DNA of 64,000 nt from Akkermansiaceae bacterium (GTDB taxonomy: Bacteria; Verrucomicrobiota; Verrucomicrobiia; Verrucomicrobiales; Akkermansiaceae), in the NCBI GenBank assembly GCA_026421245.1, contig JAPKDJ010000005.1:1-64000 (forward strand), read 5' to 3'. Numbering within the stretch: position 1 is the first letter of the stretch; each line of letters opens with the position of its first letter. Under the pieces are notes generated by a model, which saw only the letters and a list, made by a program, of their open reading frames with translations, had not been told where the DNA came from and ran no database searches. The position numbers and the translations under genes were made by a program. Below are positions 8,594 through 18,206 of this stretch, piece after piece.

Positions 8594-9745
8594 TTAGGCG
8601 CGTTTCACGTCAACCCATTGGCCGGTTTTGGCGGACTCGAGGACGGCGTCGCAAACGTATTGGGTGCCGAGGGCGTTGCGGAAGTCGGGGAAGGCTTTCT
8701 TGGCGCTTGGGTCGTCGAGGCTCTTCATGAACTCGACAGCTCCGTGGACGAAGGAATGCTCGTAACCAAGGCAGAGTCCGGGGACCCACCAGTTTCCGGT
8801 GTAGGGGTGGTCGCCGTCCGAGACATGGACGCTGGACCACCCTCGGGTTTCGCCGGGGACGTCGTGATCGAAGTAGGCGAGACGGTTGAGGTCGTGGAGG
8901 TCCCAGGAGAGCGACTTGTCGTGGCCGTTGATTTCGAAGGTTTTGAGTGCTTTGTGTCCACGGGCGTAGCGGGTGGACTCGAAGATGGCGGTGGAGCCAT
9001 TTTCAAAGCGGGCGAGGAAAGCGCAGGCGTCATCGATCGTGACAGGGTGGACTTCTCCGGTGTCCTGGTGGACGCGTTCTTTAATGAAAGTTTCGGTCAT
9101 GGCGGAGACGGAGACGATGTCGCCATTGATCCAGCGCGCGCAGTCGATGTTGTGGGCAAGGAGGTCTCCGGTGACGCCGGACCCAGCGGAAGCGGCATCG
9201 AGTCGCCAGAGAGCGGCGCCCCCTTGGGGAAGGTCCTCAGACATGGTCCAGTCCTGAAGGAAGTTGGCGCGGTAGTGGTAGATACGGCCAAGGTCGCCCC
9301 GGTCGACGATCTGCTTTGCAAGGGTGACGGCGGGAAGGAAGCGGTAGTTATACCAAACGAGGTTGGGAAGGCCGGCGGCTTCGATCGCTTCGACCATCTT
9401 GAGACCTTGCTCGCCGTTGAGGGCGAGGGGCTTTTCGCAAAGGATCATTTTGCCATTCTCGATGGCAGCCAAGGCGATGTCATAGTGCGAGTTATTGGGC
9501 GTACAGATGTCGATGGCATCGACGTCGTCACGTTTCACCAACTCGCGCCAGTCAGTTTCGGTATCGGCGTAGCCCCATTTTTCGGCGAATTCTTTTACCT
9601 TGTCCCCAGACCGGCCGCAGATGACCTGTTTGACGGGGACGTGTTCGGTTTCGAAAAAGTGCTCAAGCTGGGAGTAGGCATTCGAATGGGTGCGCCCCAT
9701 GAAGCCGTAGCCAACGACGCCGATGCGGACAGGTTTTTTGCTCAT
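8594..9745 (-). CDS. Gfo/Idh/MocA family NAD(P)-dependent oxidoreductase
   Basis: This is a sugar or inositol dehydrogenase-like protein of 383 residues. The N-terminal Rossmann fold begins [19 protein letters not shown]. The family signatures [13 protein letters not shown] and ILCEKPLA are present, the latter with the conserved Lys of the EKP motif. The C-terminal alpha/beta domain follows, containing [16 protein letters not shown] with the His-Asn-x-Asp type active-site segment. No signal peptide is present, so it is cytoplasmic. It sits alone between two intergenic regions. Related proteins in sulfatase-rich bacteria process oxidised or deoxy sugars, but the substrate here is unknown. Confidence 0.92.
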   Translation of the reverse strand: MSKKPVRIGVVGYGFMGRTHSNAYSQLEHFFETEHVPVKQVICGRSGDKVKEFAEKWGYADTETDWRELVKRDDVDAIDICTPNNSHYDIALAAIENGKMILCEKPLALNGEQGLKMVEAIEAAGLPNLVWYNYRFLPAVTLAKQIVDRGDLGRIYHYRANFLQDWTMSEDLPQGGAALWRLDAASAGSGVTGDLLAHNIDCARWINGDIVSVSAMTETFIKERVHQDTGEVHPVTIDDACAFLARFENGSTAIFESTRYARGHKALKTFEINGHDKSLSWDLHDLNRLAYFDHDVPGETRGWSSVHVSDGDHPYTGNWWVPGLCLGYEHSFVHGAVEFMKSLDDPSAKKAFPDFRNALGTQYVCDAVLESAKTGQWVDVKRA

Positions 9746-10029
9746 CTGTGTGACAGGTTAGGAAAGGGAGGTAAGTGGGCAAGGATGAACCTTTCTATTC
9801 TTCATTGAGGGCAGGTTGTTCGGTCAGTGCTTTGGCTCAAGAATTCCCCAAGACTGTCTTCGTAACACTGATTGGCAAAGGGCTCGATTGAGATCCTTGT
9901 TGAAGGCTCTGATCGATGATGCCATGAGTGCTACAATCTGGCTGGCCTCAGCTCAAAGTGGTGAACTGCGTCGCTGTTTTAGGGTTGAATCAGGCCAATT
10001 TGGAATTGGCAACGAATCTAAGTGATTCA

Positions 10030-10290
10030 TCACGTTTCCAGCGAAGGGAGAAACGTTCCGCTTTTTTGACGGCAGCGGGCTAATCGTGTTAGGTTAAGGA
10101 GTTGATGGTTGATCATTCCCGCGAGGGCCAAGGCGCTCATGTGGTGTTCATTGCCTTTGCAGTTGAGAGCTTTGCTGAGATTGTTGGATTGGTTCCCCGC
10201 CCGAAACTGAATTGCCACCGCCCAGCGCGCCCAGTAGATTTTCATGAATTGGGTCGGCGTGCATTGCTCGCAGGTGAGATTGCTCCGTGA
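10030..10290 (-). pseudogene. Remnant of an IS4-type DDE transposase (C-terminal part)
   Basis: The minus frame reads CEQCTPTQFMKIYWARWAVA, then IQFRAGNQSNNLSKALNCKGNEHH and MSALALAGMINHQL. This resembles the C-terminal YRxRWxVEIxFRxWKQ plus helical region of IS4-like transposases. The upstream half, including the DDE core, is absent: the frame runs straight into the 3' end of ppk1. Substitutions at otherwise conserved positions (RAGNQ for RAWKQ) fit a decayed copy. No inverted-repeat ends or target duplication could be recognised. Family naming is from memory. Confidence 0.55.
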
Positions 10291-10310
10291 CGCAGGCTGG
10301 GCTTTCGGCA

Positions 10311-12398
10311 CTATTCCTTGGGCAGATGGGGTTCCAGGGAACTGGAGCGGGCCTGTTGAGCGGCGGCGGCTTTGCGGGCGAAGAGTTGGGCGAGGTGATC
10401 CTGCATGCGGAAGCGGCGTTCGCCTTTTTCGCGTTCGATTCGTTTTGAGGAACCGTCGGTTTGGATGAGGTAGGCATTTTGATTGTCGCGAAAGCAGCTT
10501 TCGAGGATGCCGATGAGGAGTTTTTTGGAGGCGGAGTCTACGATGGGTGTCATGAGCTCGACACGTTTTTTGAGGTTCCGGGTCATCCAGTCTGCGGAGG
10601 AAATGAAGACCTCGTTGTCGCCTCCCTGATAGAAGTGGAAGATGCGCATGTGCTCGAGTTGCTGGTCGATGATGGAAACGACCTCGATGTTTTTGGCCTC
10701 TCTTCGTTCGCCAGGCTTGAGGCAGCAGATGCCGCGAATGTTCAATTTAATTTCGACGCCGGCCTTGGATGCGGCGTAGAGAGCGTTGATCATATCGACA
10801 TCCTCGAGGGAGTTCATCTTGGCCGTGATGCGGGCTTCTTCGCCTTCGAGGGCTCGGGCGGTTTCTTCCTCGATGAGGCTGATTAAGGTGCGTTTGATTT
10901 GGGTGGGTGCGGGGATGAGGGTGCGGAAGTTTTCAAGCTTGGAGCGACCGGTGACGGCGTTGAAGAAAATGGATGCATCAGTTCCATATTCGGGTCGGCA
11001 GGTGAGGTAGGAAATGTCGGTGTAGAAGCGGGCAGTGACCTCGTTGTAGTTCCCGGTTCCAAGATGGACGTACCGTTTGAGGTGGCCGTCTTCGTTGCGG
11101 ATGACGAGGGCGATTTTGGCGTGTGTTTTCAGGCCCTTGACTCCGTAGAGAACCTGGGCACCGGCCCGCCGAAGCTCCTCGGCGCGGTCGAGATTGTGGG
11201 CTTCGTCGAAGCGGGCCTTGAGCTCAACGAGGGCGGTGACCTGTTTGCCGGATTTGGCGGCATGGATCAGGGCATCGACAACCTGGGAATTGTTGGCGGT
11301 GCGGTAGAGGGTTTGTTTGATTGCGAGGACGTGGGGATCGCGGGCGGCTTCTTCAATAAAGCGAATGACCGGACGGTATGTCTGGTAGGGGTGGACGAGG
11401 ATGAGGTCCTGTTCTTGATCGAGGATTTCAAAAATGCTCCGGGTGGGATCGATTTTTGGGGATTCTGCTCCGGAGATGGGAGCGGTTCGGAGGTGGTTGA
11501 AGCCGTCCGCCATCGCGAGTGAGAAGAGATCTGCGAGGGCGAGAGGGGCATTTTTGGTGAGGAAGACTTTGTGGTGATCGAGGTCAAGGAGCTCGATGAG
11601 TTTGCGGGTGAGATCGTTGTCTTGTGAAGTCTGAAGGCGAACGGGAAAGGACTGGCCGCGCGCGGTGACAACGTGATGGATCTCTTCCGCGAAGTCGTGG
11701 GCTTCGTCTTCGTTTGCTGGGATATCGGTGTTGCGAGTGAGGCGGAAGGTGGTGTGGGCCGTGATTTCTTCGCCGGGAAAAAGAGTTGCACAGAAGTGGG
11801 CGATGAGGTCCTCGAGGAGGACAAAGCCGCCTTCGTTGACGAGAGCAGTGCGAGGAACGGCGGAGGGGAGGGGGAGAATGACGATGCGCTCATCGGCCCC
11901 GACGACTGGATCGAGAACGGAAAGGGCGAGGCAGACATTGAGGGAAGGGATGATTTGGCGCGAATTTTCGGGCGTGATCAGAAGGGGTGAGAGAAGGGGT
12001 TCAATGTTGGCCTCGTAATAGTGGGCGAGGTTTTCGAGTTGATACGGCTCCAGATCTGAAACGGTGTGGAGGGGAAGGCCTTCCTTTTCGAGGACGGGGA
12101 GAAGTTCTTTTTGAAAGAGGCGTTCCTGATCCTTTTTGAAACGGCGGACCCGTTTCTCAATGGCATCAAGCTGCTCGCCGACATCCCGGCCGGAGATGTC
12201 CTGCACAGTTGGAGCGGAGGCGTGCAAGGTGTGAAGGCCTCCAATGCGGACCTGGAAAAACTCGTCGAGGTTGGAACCGGTGATGGCGAGGAACTTGATT
12301 CGGTCCAGGATTGGGAGATCTGGTCGCAGGGCTTCGTTGAGGACCCGCTGGTTGAATTCGAGCCAGGAGAGTTCGCGGTTGATGTAAAGGGGCTTCAT
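10311..12398 (-). CDS. ppk1: Polyphosphate kinase 1
   Basis: PPK1 reversibly polymerises the gamma phosphate of ATP into inorganic polyphosphate. All 695 residues fit the family length. The N-terminal domain begins YINRELSWLEFNQRVLNEA and GSNLDEFFQVR. The catalytic C1/C2 domains contain AIKQTLYRT, and the autophosphorylated His lies in GLKTHAKIALV near residue 426. The second conserved His region reads LEHMRIFHF. RYVHLGTGNYNE and a disordered-looking Ala-rich tail follow. It is the second gene of a ppx-ppk1 operon, 44 bp after ppx on the same strand. Coupling of synthesis and hydrolysis in one transcript is a known arrangement in other bacteria. Confidence 0.97.
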   Translation of the reverse strand: MKPLYINRELSWLEFNQRVLNEALRPDLPILDRIKFLAITGSNLDEFFQVRIGGLHTLHASAPTVQDISGRDVGEQLDAIEKRVRRFKKDQERLFQKELLPVLEKEGLPLHTVSDLEPYQLENLAHYYEANIEPLLSPLLITPENSRQIIPSLNVCLALSVLDPVVGADERIVILPLPSAVPRTALVNEGGFVLLEDLIAHFCATLFPGEEITAHTTFRLTRNTDIPANEDEAHDFAEEIHHVVTARGQSFPVRLQTSQDNDLTRKLIELLDLDHHKVFLTKNAPLALADLFSLAMADGFNHLRTAPISGAESPKIDPTRSIFEILDQEQDLILVHPYQTYRPVIRFIEEAARDPHVLAIKQTLYRTANNSQVVDALIHAAKSGKQVTALVELKARFDEAHNLDRAEELRRAGAQVLYGVKGLKTHAKIALVIRNEDGHLKRYVHLGTGNYNEVTARFYTDISYLTCRPEYGTDASIFFNAVTGRSKLENFRTLIPAPTQIKRTLISLIEEETARALEGEEARITAKMNSLEDVDMINALYAASKAGVEIKLNIRGICCLKPGERREAKNIEVVSIIDQQLEHMRIFHFYQGGDNEVFISSADWMTRNLKKRVELMTPIVDSASKKLLIGILESCFRDNQNAYLIQTDGSSKRIEREKGERRFRMQDHLAQLFARKAAAAQQARSSSLEPHLPKE

Positions 12399-12442
12399 GA
12401 ATGTTGAGAATTGAAAACGGGATGGCGAATGGGAGGAGAATG

Positions 12443-13978
12443 TTAGGAGGTCTCGTTGAGGACGAGTTTCAGGCCGTAGAGGTTTTCAAAGAGATTGGCC
12501 TTGGAGGGGAGGGCGAGTCGTTCGGCTGAGGCATCGACAATGCCCTCGAGGTTGAGCGTGGCCTTGCCTTTGGCAATCGTGACGGTGAGGTTTTTGACCC
12601 GTTGCGAGTGGGTTCGTTCGAGGGCGTCGGCGACACGGAGGAGCGCGGAGAGCTTGGCCACCCGGATGCGATCGTCAGAGCTGAGTTTGTTGTAGAAGGG
12701 ATGGGAGAGCTGGGGGGTGGCGTTGCGGTGGTAGCGGGTGATCAGGGCAACAAGGAGACGGTCGGGGTCGCTGAGTCCGAAGATTTCAGAATGGCGGATC
12801 ACGTAGAGGCCATGCAGTTCGTGGGACCGCGAAGAGATATGGTTGCCGACCTCATGAAGGATGGAGGCAACTTCCAGAAGGACGGCGTCGTGTTCGCTGA
12901 GTTGGTGAAGGTCTCGCATCTCCTCGAAAAGACGGCCGGTGAGGTGGGCGACATGACGGGCGTGACTCATGTCGGCACCGAATTTTTTCGCGATGAGTTT
13001 AGACGAGTGAAGGAGCTGGGATTTCAGCTCATCGTGAACTCTGGTGGGGTTGGCGAGGTCGGTGAGGAGTCCTTCCTCATAGTCTGACGGCGAAACGCGG
13101 AGGGAGGTGAGTTCGAAAGATTCAGCGATGGCGGCATTGATGACGAGGGCGGGGAGGGCGGAGCCGGCAGTCTGGTAGTCGAGGTTGAATTTTTTGACAC
13201 GTTCGGGTTCGGTCAGGGCTGCGATATTCGAGGTGAGTTGCCGGAGGATGTGGTAGCGCGATTTGGTTTTGTCGGGTTTGGACAGGTAGGGGGCGAGCAT
13301 CTGGATCTCGGTCCCAATCATGACGAGGTCCTCGATTTCTTCGTCGCGGAAGTCGTAGTGGATTTGGGCAATGAGTCCGGAGATTTCTTCGCGAATGAGA
13401 CGAATAATGGGCTCACCGGTGAGGTCTGGAGCCTGAAGGCGTTCCCAGCACCGGTGGGTGCCCAGCCGGTATGACTGGTATCGGACAATGCGGCCCTTTT
13501 TGGAGAGAATGAGGCGGGCGTTACCCGGACCGACGTGGGCAACGATGGTGTTGCGCTTCTGCATCGAAGGTGTGTCGCGGAGTCGACGGCGGGTCTTCAG
13601 GAAGACGAGGCGGGTCATTTCACCATCATCGAGGGGTTCGAATCTCCATTGGCAGGCGATCTGGAGGCGATTGAGGAAGACTTCGGCGTTGGAAGCTTCG
13701 TAGAGGGTGTTGGTTGTGACGGCGCGAATGGGGATGTCGCCGATGCCCAGTTCATTGAGAGATTCCTGGAAGCCACGCATGACCTTGACCGCTTGTTCGA
13801 TGGTGGAAGGTTGGATTTGTCCGTAGCCGAAGATGTCACGCCCGAGGGGGATATTCTTTTCGAGGAAGTCGATGCATTCCCCGCTGCCATCCTTTGAGAT
13901 GCGGATGACGATCATGGAAGCGTGACTTGCTCCGATATGAACTGCGGCACGAAGCGTTTCGGAGGAATCGGGAGACAT
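12443..13978 (-). CDS. ppx: Exopolyphosphatase, Ppx/GppA family with HD-like C-terminal domain
   Basis: Ppx removes terminal phosphates from polyphosphate; GppA homologues act on pppGpp. The 511-residue protein begins with an actin-like ASKHA domain (AAVHIGASHASMIVIRI; later TIVAHVGPGNARLIL, a degenerate phosphate-binding loop). Its C-terminal half carries an HD-type domain (HARHVAHLTGRLFEEM, SILHEVGNHISSRSHELHG, ALITRYHRN). Compared with textbook Ppx the first loop (HIGASHASM in place of DxGSxS) and the second loop (VGPGNARL in place of GGGSTE) are both altered, so the catalytic activity deserves care. It lies upstream of ppk1 on the same strand, which supports a polyphosphate role. Confidence 0.87.
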   Translation of the reverse strand: MSPDSSETLRAAVHIGASHASMIVIRISKDGSGECIDFLEKNIPLGRDIFGYGQIQPSTIEQAVKVMRGFQESLNELGIGDIPIRAVTTNTLYEASNAEVFLNRLQIACQWRFEPLDDGEMTRLVFLKTRRRLRDTPSMQKRNTIVAHVGPGNARLILSKKGRIVRYQSYRLGTHRCWERLQAPDLTGEPIIRLIREEISGLIAQIHYDFRDEEIEDLVMIGTEIQMLAPYLSKPDKTKSRYHILRQLTSNIAALTEPERVKKFNLDYQTAGSALPALVINAAIAESFELTSLRVSPSDYEEGLLTDLANPTRVHDELKSQLLHSSKLIAKKFGADMSHARHVAHLTGRLFEEMRDLHQLSEHDAVLLEVASILHEVGNHISSRSHELHGLYVIRHSEIFGLSDPDRLLVALITRYHRNATPQLSHPFYNKLSSDDRIRVAKLSALLRVADALERTHSQRVKNLTVTIAKGKATLNLEGIVDASAERLALPSKANLFENLYGLKLVLNETS

Positions 13979-14074
13979 AGCTGGATGTTAATGAGACCTA
14001 AGCGGGAGGGGAGGGCAACTTGGAAATTGTGACCTTTTCCTTGCAAGATCGAGTGAGAGGTAGATTCATTGGAA

Positions 14075-14902
14075 ATGCTTGGAGAGAAATACACCCAGCG
14101 ATGTAGGGTGAAGCCCGGTGAGGAGGTTCGTTTGGATGACTTTTCGACGACGACTCTGGGGATTTCGGGGAAACCGGAAGAGGAAGAAGAAGCTGTTCCG
14201 GTTTTTCAAGAATTGAGGAGCAAGCTCGCAAACCAGCAGCGCATTCTATATGCTGAGGGAAAAAAGAAGCTGCTCATTGTGATGCAGGCAATGGATACCG
14301 GCGGTAAGGACGGATGTGTGAGGAAGTTGTTTTCGCGCGTGGATCCGCAAGGGGTGAGGGTGACTCCGTTCAAGGCCCCTTCGACACGCGAGTTATCCCA
14401 TGATTTTTTGTGGCGGGTGCACAAGGTTGTGCCCGCAAAAGGGGAGATCGCGGTTTTTAATCGAAGTCACTACGAGGACATTGTTGCAGTGAGGGTAAAG
14501 AATCTCGCTCCGGAGGATGTTTGGGAAAAACGTTACAAGCATATTGTCGACTTCGAGCAGATGTTGGTGGATGAAGGCACGACGATCTTAAAATTTTTTC
14601 TTCATATCTCAAAGGATGAGCAGAAGCGGAGATTGCAGTCTCGGCTGGATCGTCCGGAGAAGCACTGGAAGTTTTTTCCGGAGGATTTGGCGGATCGGGC
14701 CCGTTGGGATGATTTCCAGACGGCCTATGAGGATGTTTTTGCCCGGACGAGCACCAAGGAAGCTCCATGGTTTGTTATTCCGGCTGATTACAAGTGGTAT
14801 CGTGACATGGCGGTTAGCCAGATTGTGACCCATGCGTTGGATGGTATGGGGCTCGATTTTCCCAAGGTGGAATGGGATCCGAGTAAAATCGTAGTAGAGT
14901 AA
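14075..14902 (+). CDS. ppk2: Polyphosphate:nucleotide phosphotransferase, PPK2 family
   Basis: PPK2 enzymes use polyphosphate to phosphorylate AMP, ADP or GDP. The 275-residue P-loop protein has the family Walker [15 protein letters not shown], Walker B NRSHYEDI, and the lid region [22 protein letters not shown]-rich segment [21 protein letters not shown] follows, all in the usual order and at full length. I choose the ATG at 14075 with GAGAGG upstream over the TTG two codons earlier. It is divergent from the ppx-ppk1 operon, with 96 bp between the start codons, so regulation could be shared. Together these genes make a complete synthesis, degradation and utilisation set for polyphosphate. 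Preference for AMP or ADP cannot be read here. Confidence 0.95.
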   Translation: MLGEKYTQRCRVKPGEEVRLDDFSTTTLGISGKPEEEEEAVPVFQELRSKLANQQRILYAEGKKKLLIVMQAMDTGGKDGCVRKLFSRVDPQGVRVTPFKAPSTRELSHDFLWRVHKVVPAKGEIAVFNRSHYEDIVAVRVKNLAPEDVWEKRYKHIVDFEQMLVDEGTTILKFFLHISKDEQKRRLQSRLDRPEKHWKFFPEDLADRARWDDFQTAYEDVFARTSTKEAPWFVIPADYKWYRDMAVSQIVTHALDGMGLDFPKVEWDPSKIVVE

Positions 14903-15018
14903 AGAGCCAAAAGTCTCCGAAAAAGGTTGAGTTATTCCCAATCCTCACCTATTTCCCGCGCGTCGAAGGACGGTTTGGCTGCGATAAAGCGGCTCGACCT
15001 ATCCCGATTACCATTAAA

Positions 15019-15279
15019 ATGACCAACGATTACGGAATCAAGCTTGCTGACTTCAAGCAAAGCGACAATGACACCGGAAGCGCCGACTTCCAGATTGCTC
15101 TCATGACCCAGCGGATCAAGCATCTGACTGATCACATGAAGGATCACAAAAAAGATTTTGCCTCACGTCGCGGACTTCTCCGTCTCGTGGCGCGCCGCCG
15201 CAAGCTCCTTGATTACCTCAAGAGTAAGTCGGAGGACCGATACGAGTCCGTGTTAAAAGCACTGGACCTGCGTAAGTAA
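15019..15279 (+). CDS. rpsO: 30S ribosomal protein S15
   Basis: S15 binds the central domain of 16S rRNA early in 30S assembly. The 86-residue length and the segments [45 protein letters not shown] are characteristic. It is followed by pnp, the classic rpsO-pnp pair, with a hairpin between them. In E. coli S15 regulates its own mRNA; no comparable pseudoknot was worked out here. Confidence 0.98.
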   Translation: MTNDYGIKLADFKQSDNDTGSADFQIALMTQRIKHLTDHMKDHKKDFASRRGLLRLVARRRKLLDYLKSKSEDRYESVLKALDLRK

Positions 15280-15287
15280 AACAATCT

Positions 15288-15329
15288 GCAAAAGGCTCCG
15301 GTGATTTTCACTGTGGCCCTTTTGCTTTT
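15288..15329 (+). terminator. Probable terminator or processing hairpin between rpsO and pnp
   Basis: Outer arms GCAAAAGG and CCTTTTGC pair perfectly (8 bp), enclosing an inner GTG-attttCAC hairpin, and are followed by TTTTG. It may terminate most rpsO transcripts or act as the RNase-processed leader hairpin known upstream of pnp in other bacteria. Confidence 0.65.
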
Positions 15330-15464
15330 GAGAGCTGTCGCAATTTGATAGCGGCGACCTCAGCGGAGCGGGATTCCCACCCAAGAATAAGACCGGGAAA
15401 ACCACTTCGTTTTCAAACAAAAATCGCCCGGGAGGGTCCCGATGCGATCTACCAAACAAAGAAA

Positions 15465-17654
15465 ATGAGTATACAAAATGTAACGGCCAATATTGGGCCG
15501 AGTCCGCTGGTCATCGAGACCGGTAAGTTTGCCAAATTGGCCGACGGAGCAGTCACCGTCCAGATGGGTGAAACCATCGTGATGGTCAGTGCTGTTTCAC
15601 AAACGAAAATCCGTGAGGGCCAGACCTGGTTTCCCCTCTCGGTGGAATACAAGGAGCGCGCTTCTGCTGCCGGAACTTTCCCCGGTGGTTACTTCAAGCG
15701 TGAAGGCCGCCCGACTGAGAAGGAAATTCTCACCTGCCGTATGACGGATCGCCCATTGCGTCCGCTCTTCCCGAAAGGTTACCTTTACGACACCCAGATC
15801 ATCGCGCTCCTTTTGAGTGCCGATCAGATCCATGACGCCGACGTCCTCGCGATGAACGGTGCTTCTGCTGCTCTTGCAATTTCCGACATCCCCTTCGCCG
15901 GCCCTATTGGTGCTGTCCGTGTGGGTCGTGTCGACGGTGAGTTCCTCATCAACCCAACCTTCGAACAGCGTGAAGATTCCGATCTCGACCTCATCTACGT
16001 GGGGAACAAGACCGACGTCATCATGATTGAAGGCGCGGCTGACGAGATTCCCGACGCTGAGTTTAAAAAGTCTCTCTACTTCGCTCAAGAAGCAGTTGCC
16101 AAGGTCGTCGAAGCTCAGGAAGAGCTCGTCAAACTCGCTGGCAAGCCCAAGCGTGACTACGTGGTTACCGTGGCCAAAGAGGATCTCCTTGAAATCGGAT
16201 ACGCCGTCGCCGGTGACCGTATCGAGGACGCCATCTACGCTGCTTCCAAAGTGGAGCGCGGCAAAAAAGTTGGAGCACTTCGTGACGAAGTGGAAGCTGC
16301 CATTAAGGAAAAGTTCCCTAAAACGACCGAGTTCGAAATCGAGCAGGTCTTCGAATACATCCAGAAGAAGGCCTTCCGTCTATCCATCATGGAAAAAGGA
16401 GTTCGTGCAGACGGTCGTGGCCTCCGCGACCTTCGCGAACTCTACGGTGAAGTCGGGACCCTGCCACGTGTGCACGGTTCTGCGATTTTCTCCCGTGGTG
16501 AGACCCAGGCTCTCGGAATTTGCACCCTCGCACCTGCCGACGAGAAACTCTACGTCGATAACTACGCTGGTGGTGAAGATTCGAAGAACTTTTTCCTTCA
16601 TTACAACTTCCCACCATTCTCGGTTGGTGAAACAGGTCGCTTCGGCGGCATGAATCGTCGTGAGATTGGTCACGGTGCATTGGCCGAGCGTTCCATCGCT
16701 CCCATGCTTCCTTCCACCGAGGACTTCCCATACTCCATGCGTATCTCTTCCGAGGTCATGGAGTCCAATGGTTCGACTTCGATGGCGACTGTTTGTGCCG
16801 GCACCATGGCTCTCCTTGACGCCGGGGTTCCCATGATTCGCCCTGTTGCGGGTATTTCCTCCGGTCTTGTGACCGAGCAAGATGCTGATGGAAATATGAC
16901 CAAGCACGTTGTCATTCTCGACATCATTGGTTCTGAAGACTTCTACGGCGACATGGACTTCAAACTCTGTGGAACCAGCGAAGGGGTCACCGGTTACCAG
17001 CTTGACCTCAAGCTCCCCGGCATTCCTCTCTCCATCCTCGAAGAAGGCATCGACCTTGCCATCGAAGGCCGTGGCGATGTCCTCGCCAAAATGGCTGAGT
17101 CTATCACCGGACCTGGTGAGTTGAGCCCGTACGCTCCACGCATCGAGACCGTCACCATCCCACAAGATCGCATTGGCGAGCTCATTGGACCTGGCGGGAA
17201 GAACATCAAAGCCATCCAGGCTGAGTCTGGTGCTGAACTGAACATCGAAGACGATGGCACCGTTCACATCTATGCTTCCAAGCAGGAAGGTCTTGAAGCT
17301 GCCAAGAACATGATCGACATGATGTTCGCGGAAGTGGAGATCGGAAAAACCTACACGGGTAAAGTCATGAACGTCACTACTTTCGGAGCCTTCATGGAAG
17401 TGCTTCCCGGTAAGGACGGACTCGTCCACATCTCCGAGCTTGCAGAAGGCCGCGTGAACCAGGTGGAAGACGTCTGTAAGAAAGGCGATATCATCTCCGC
17501 CAAGTGCGTCGGTATCGACGACAAAGGTCGCGTGAAGATGTCCCGCAGAGCCGCCCTCCGCGAGGGTGGTGGTGAAGCTGCTCCCGAAGCTGCCGCATCA
17601 TCCGATGACGACGAAGTTCCTCCCAGCGAGGAAGAAGTCGTGATCTTCGGCTAA
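15465..17654 (+). CDS. pnp: Polyribonucleotide nucleotidyltransferase (PNPase)
   Basis: PNPase degrades RNA 3' to 5' with phosphate and is a core part of RNA turnover complexes. Starting at the ATG at 15465 ([11 protein letters not shown]) gives 729 residues; the ORF track's longer start adds 40 non-homologous residues. Two RNase PH domains are visible: the first carries [16 protein letters not shown], and the second runs from [13 protein letters not shown] to the catalytic [12 protein letters not shown] and the alpha-linker. A KH domain ([16 protein letters not shown], near residue 574) and an S1 domain ([20 protein letters not shown], near residue 627) end the protein, followed by an acidic tail. 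Codon use is smoother than in the neighbours, as expected for a well-expressed gene. Confidence 0.98.
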   Translation: MSIQNVTANIGPSPLVIETGKFAKLADGAVTVQMGETIVMVSAVSQTKIREGQTWFPLSVEYKERASAAGTFPGGYFKREGRPTEKEILTCRMTDRPLRPLFPKGYLYDTQIIALLLSADQIHDADVLAMNGASAALAISDIPFAGPIGAVRVGRVDGEFLINPTFEQREDSDLDLIYVGNKTDVIMIEGAADEIPDAEFKKSLYFAQEAVAKVVEAQEELVKLAGKPKRDYVVTVAKEDLLEIGYAVAGDRIEDAIYAASKVERGKKVGALRDEVEAAIKEKFPKTTEFEIEQVFEYIQKKAFRLSIMEKGVRADGRGLRDLRELYGEVGTLPRVHGSAIFSRGETQALGICTLAPADEKLYVDNYAGGEDSKNFFLHYNFPPFSVGETGRFGGMNRREIGHGALAERSIAPMLPSTEDFPYSMRISSEVMESNGSTSMATVCAGTMALLDAGVPMIRPVAGISSGLVTEQDADGNMTKHVVILDIIGSEDFYGDMDFKLCGTSEGVTGYQLDLKLPGIPLSILEEGIDLAIEGRGDVLAKMAESITGPGELSPYAPRIETVTIPQDRIGELIGPGGKNIKAIQAESGAELNIEDDGTVHIYASKQEGLEAAKNMIDMMFAEVEIGKTYTGKVMNVTTFGAFMEVLPGKDGLVHISELAEGRVNQVEDVCKKGDIISAKCVGIDDKGRVKMSRRAALREGGGEAAPEAAASSDDDEVPPSEEEVVIFG

Positions 17655-17680
17655 GGCAAACTGGCTTCAAAAAAATCACA

Positions 17681-17713
17681 AAGCGCCCGGCCTGAAGAGG
17701 TCGGGCGCTTTTT
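17681..17713 (+). terminator. Intrinsic terminator of pnp
   Basis: Arms AGCGCCCG and CGGGCGCT flank a short loop (gcctgaagaggt) and are followed by TTTTT, 27 bases after the pnp stop codon. This is a textbook Rho-independent terminator. Confidence 0.9.
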
Positions 17714-17783
17714 CGTAAAGGAGTTGCGGAGCCCTCGCCGCTTCGCTTCGTAAGGTTCCTCCGACTGGGCTTGATAAGCGGCG

Positions 17784-17948
17784 ATGACTCCGGAGATGGT
17801 TCTGAAATTTGAGTCGGAAAGTGTCTTTGAGACCGGTCCAGATGGAAAGGGGCTGGAGGCGCTTCGTCTTGAAAGAAAAGCCACTAGTATTTTTGAAAAT
17901 GACTTTAGCCGTTACGCGGTTTCCGAGTGGTATGCTTGGGGCTCGTGA
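17784..17948 (+). CDS. Small ORF of unknown function (54 aa)
   Basis: An ATG-initiated 54-codon frame reads MTPEMVLKFESESVF, GLEALRLERKATSIF and ends SEWYAWGS. It is acidic and looks coding-like in composition, but I recognise no family. It begins about 70 bp after the pnp terminator. It could be a genuine small protein, a fragment of a lost gene, or chance. It is shorter than the ORF track limit. Confidence 0.22.
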   Translation: MTPEMVLKFESESVFETGPDGKGLEALRLERKATSIFENDFSRYAVSEWYAWGS

Positions 17949-17972
17949 AGATCGAGCATCTGACTGACCGGG

Positions 17973-18116
17973 TTATTCCTCCGCTGGAGTTTCTTGGGCC
18001 GGTTGATCCAGTCGCTCGAAGCGGGACCCTTTTGAAATATCCCAAAAGAAGAACGCTGCGCCTCCGAAGATCACAACGATCAGGAGGGCAAAGAGCAGGA
18101 GGAGGAAGTTCTTCAT
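17973..18116 (-). CDS. Small single-span membrane protein (47 aa)
   Basis: From the ATG at 18116 the frame gives MKNF followed by a strongly hydrophobic stretch (LLLLFALLIVVIFGGAAFFFW). A short charged tail ends in PAQETPAEE. One transmembrane helix with the acidic tail on the far side is the simplest reading. It lies 35 bp beyond the efp terminator, on the same strand, so it would need its own promoter or read-through. No homologue is recognised. Confidence 0.5.
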   Translation of the reverse strand: MKNFLLLLFALLIVVIFGGAAFFFWDISKGSRFERLDQPAQETPAEE

Positions 18117-18150
18117 TGAGAAGAACTTACTGGACTGGATGCGGATGCAA

Positions 18151-18188
18151 AACAAAAAAGCCCTGCCGCAAATTTCTGCGACAGGGCA
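18151..18188 (-). terminator. Intrinsic terminator of efp
   Basis: On the minus strand GCCCTGTCGCA-gaaattt-TGCGGCAGGGC (one G-T type mismatch in the stem) is followed by TTTTTTGTTTT. It starts 19 bases after the efp stop codon. Confidence 0.9.
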
Positions 18189-18206
18189 TTAGGGAAGAGT
18201 GGGTGT

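Noticed and set aside
8534-9808. 424-residue plus-strand ORF opposite the Gfo/Idh/MocA gene
   Set aside because: Gly/Val/Asp-rich shadow with no motif; the minus-strand oxidoreductase is clear.
16380-17429. 349-residue antisense ORF inside pnp
   Set aside because: It lies fully opposite a certain, conserved gene, and its composition mirrors pnp codon use. No family motif is present.
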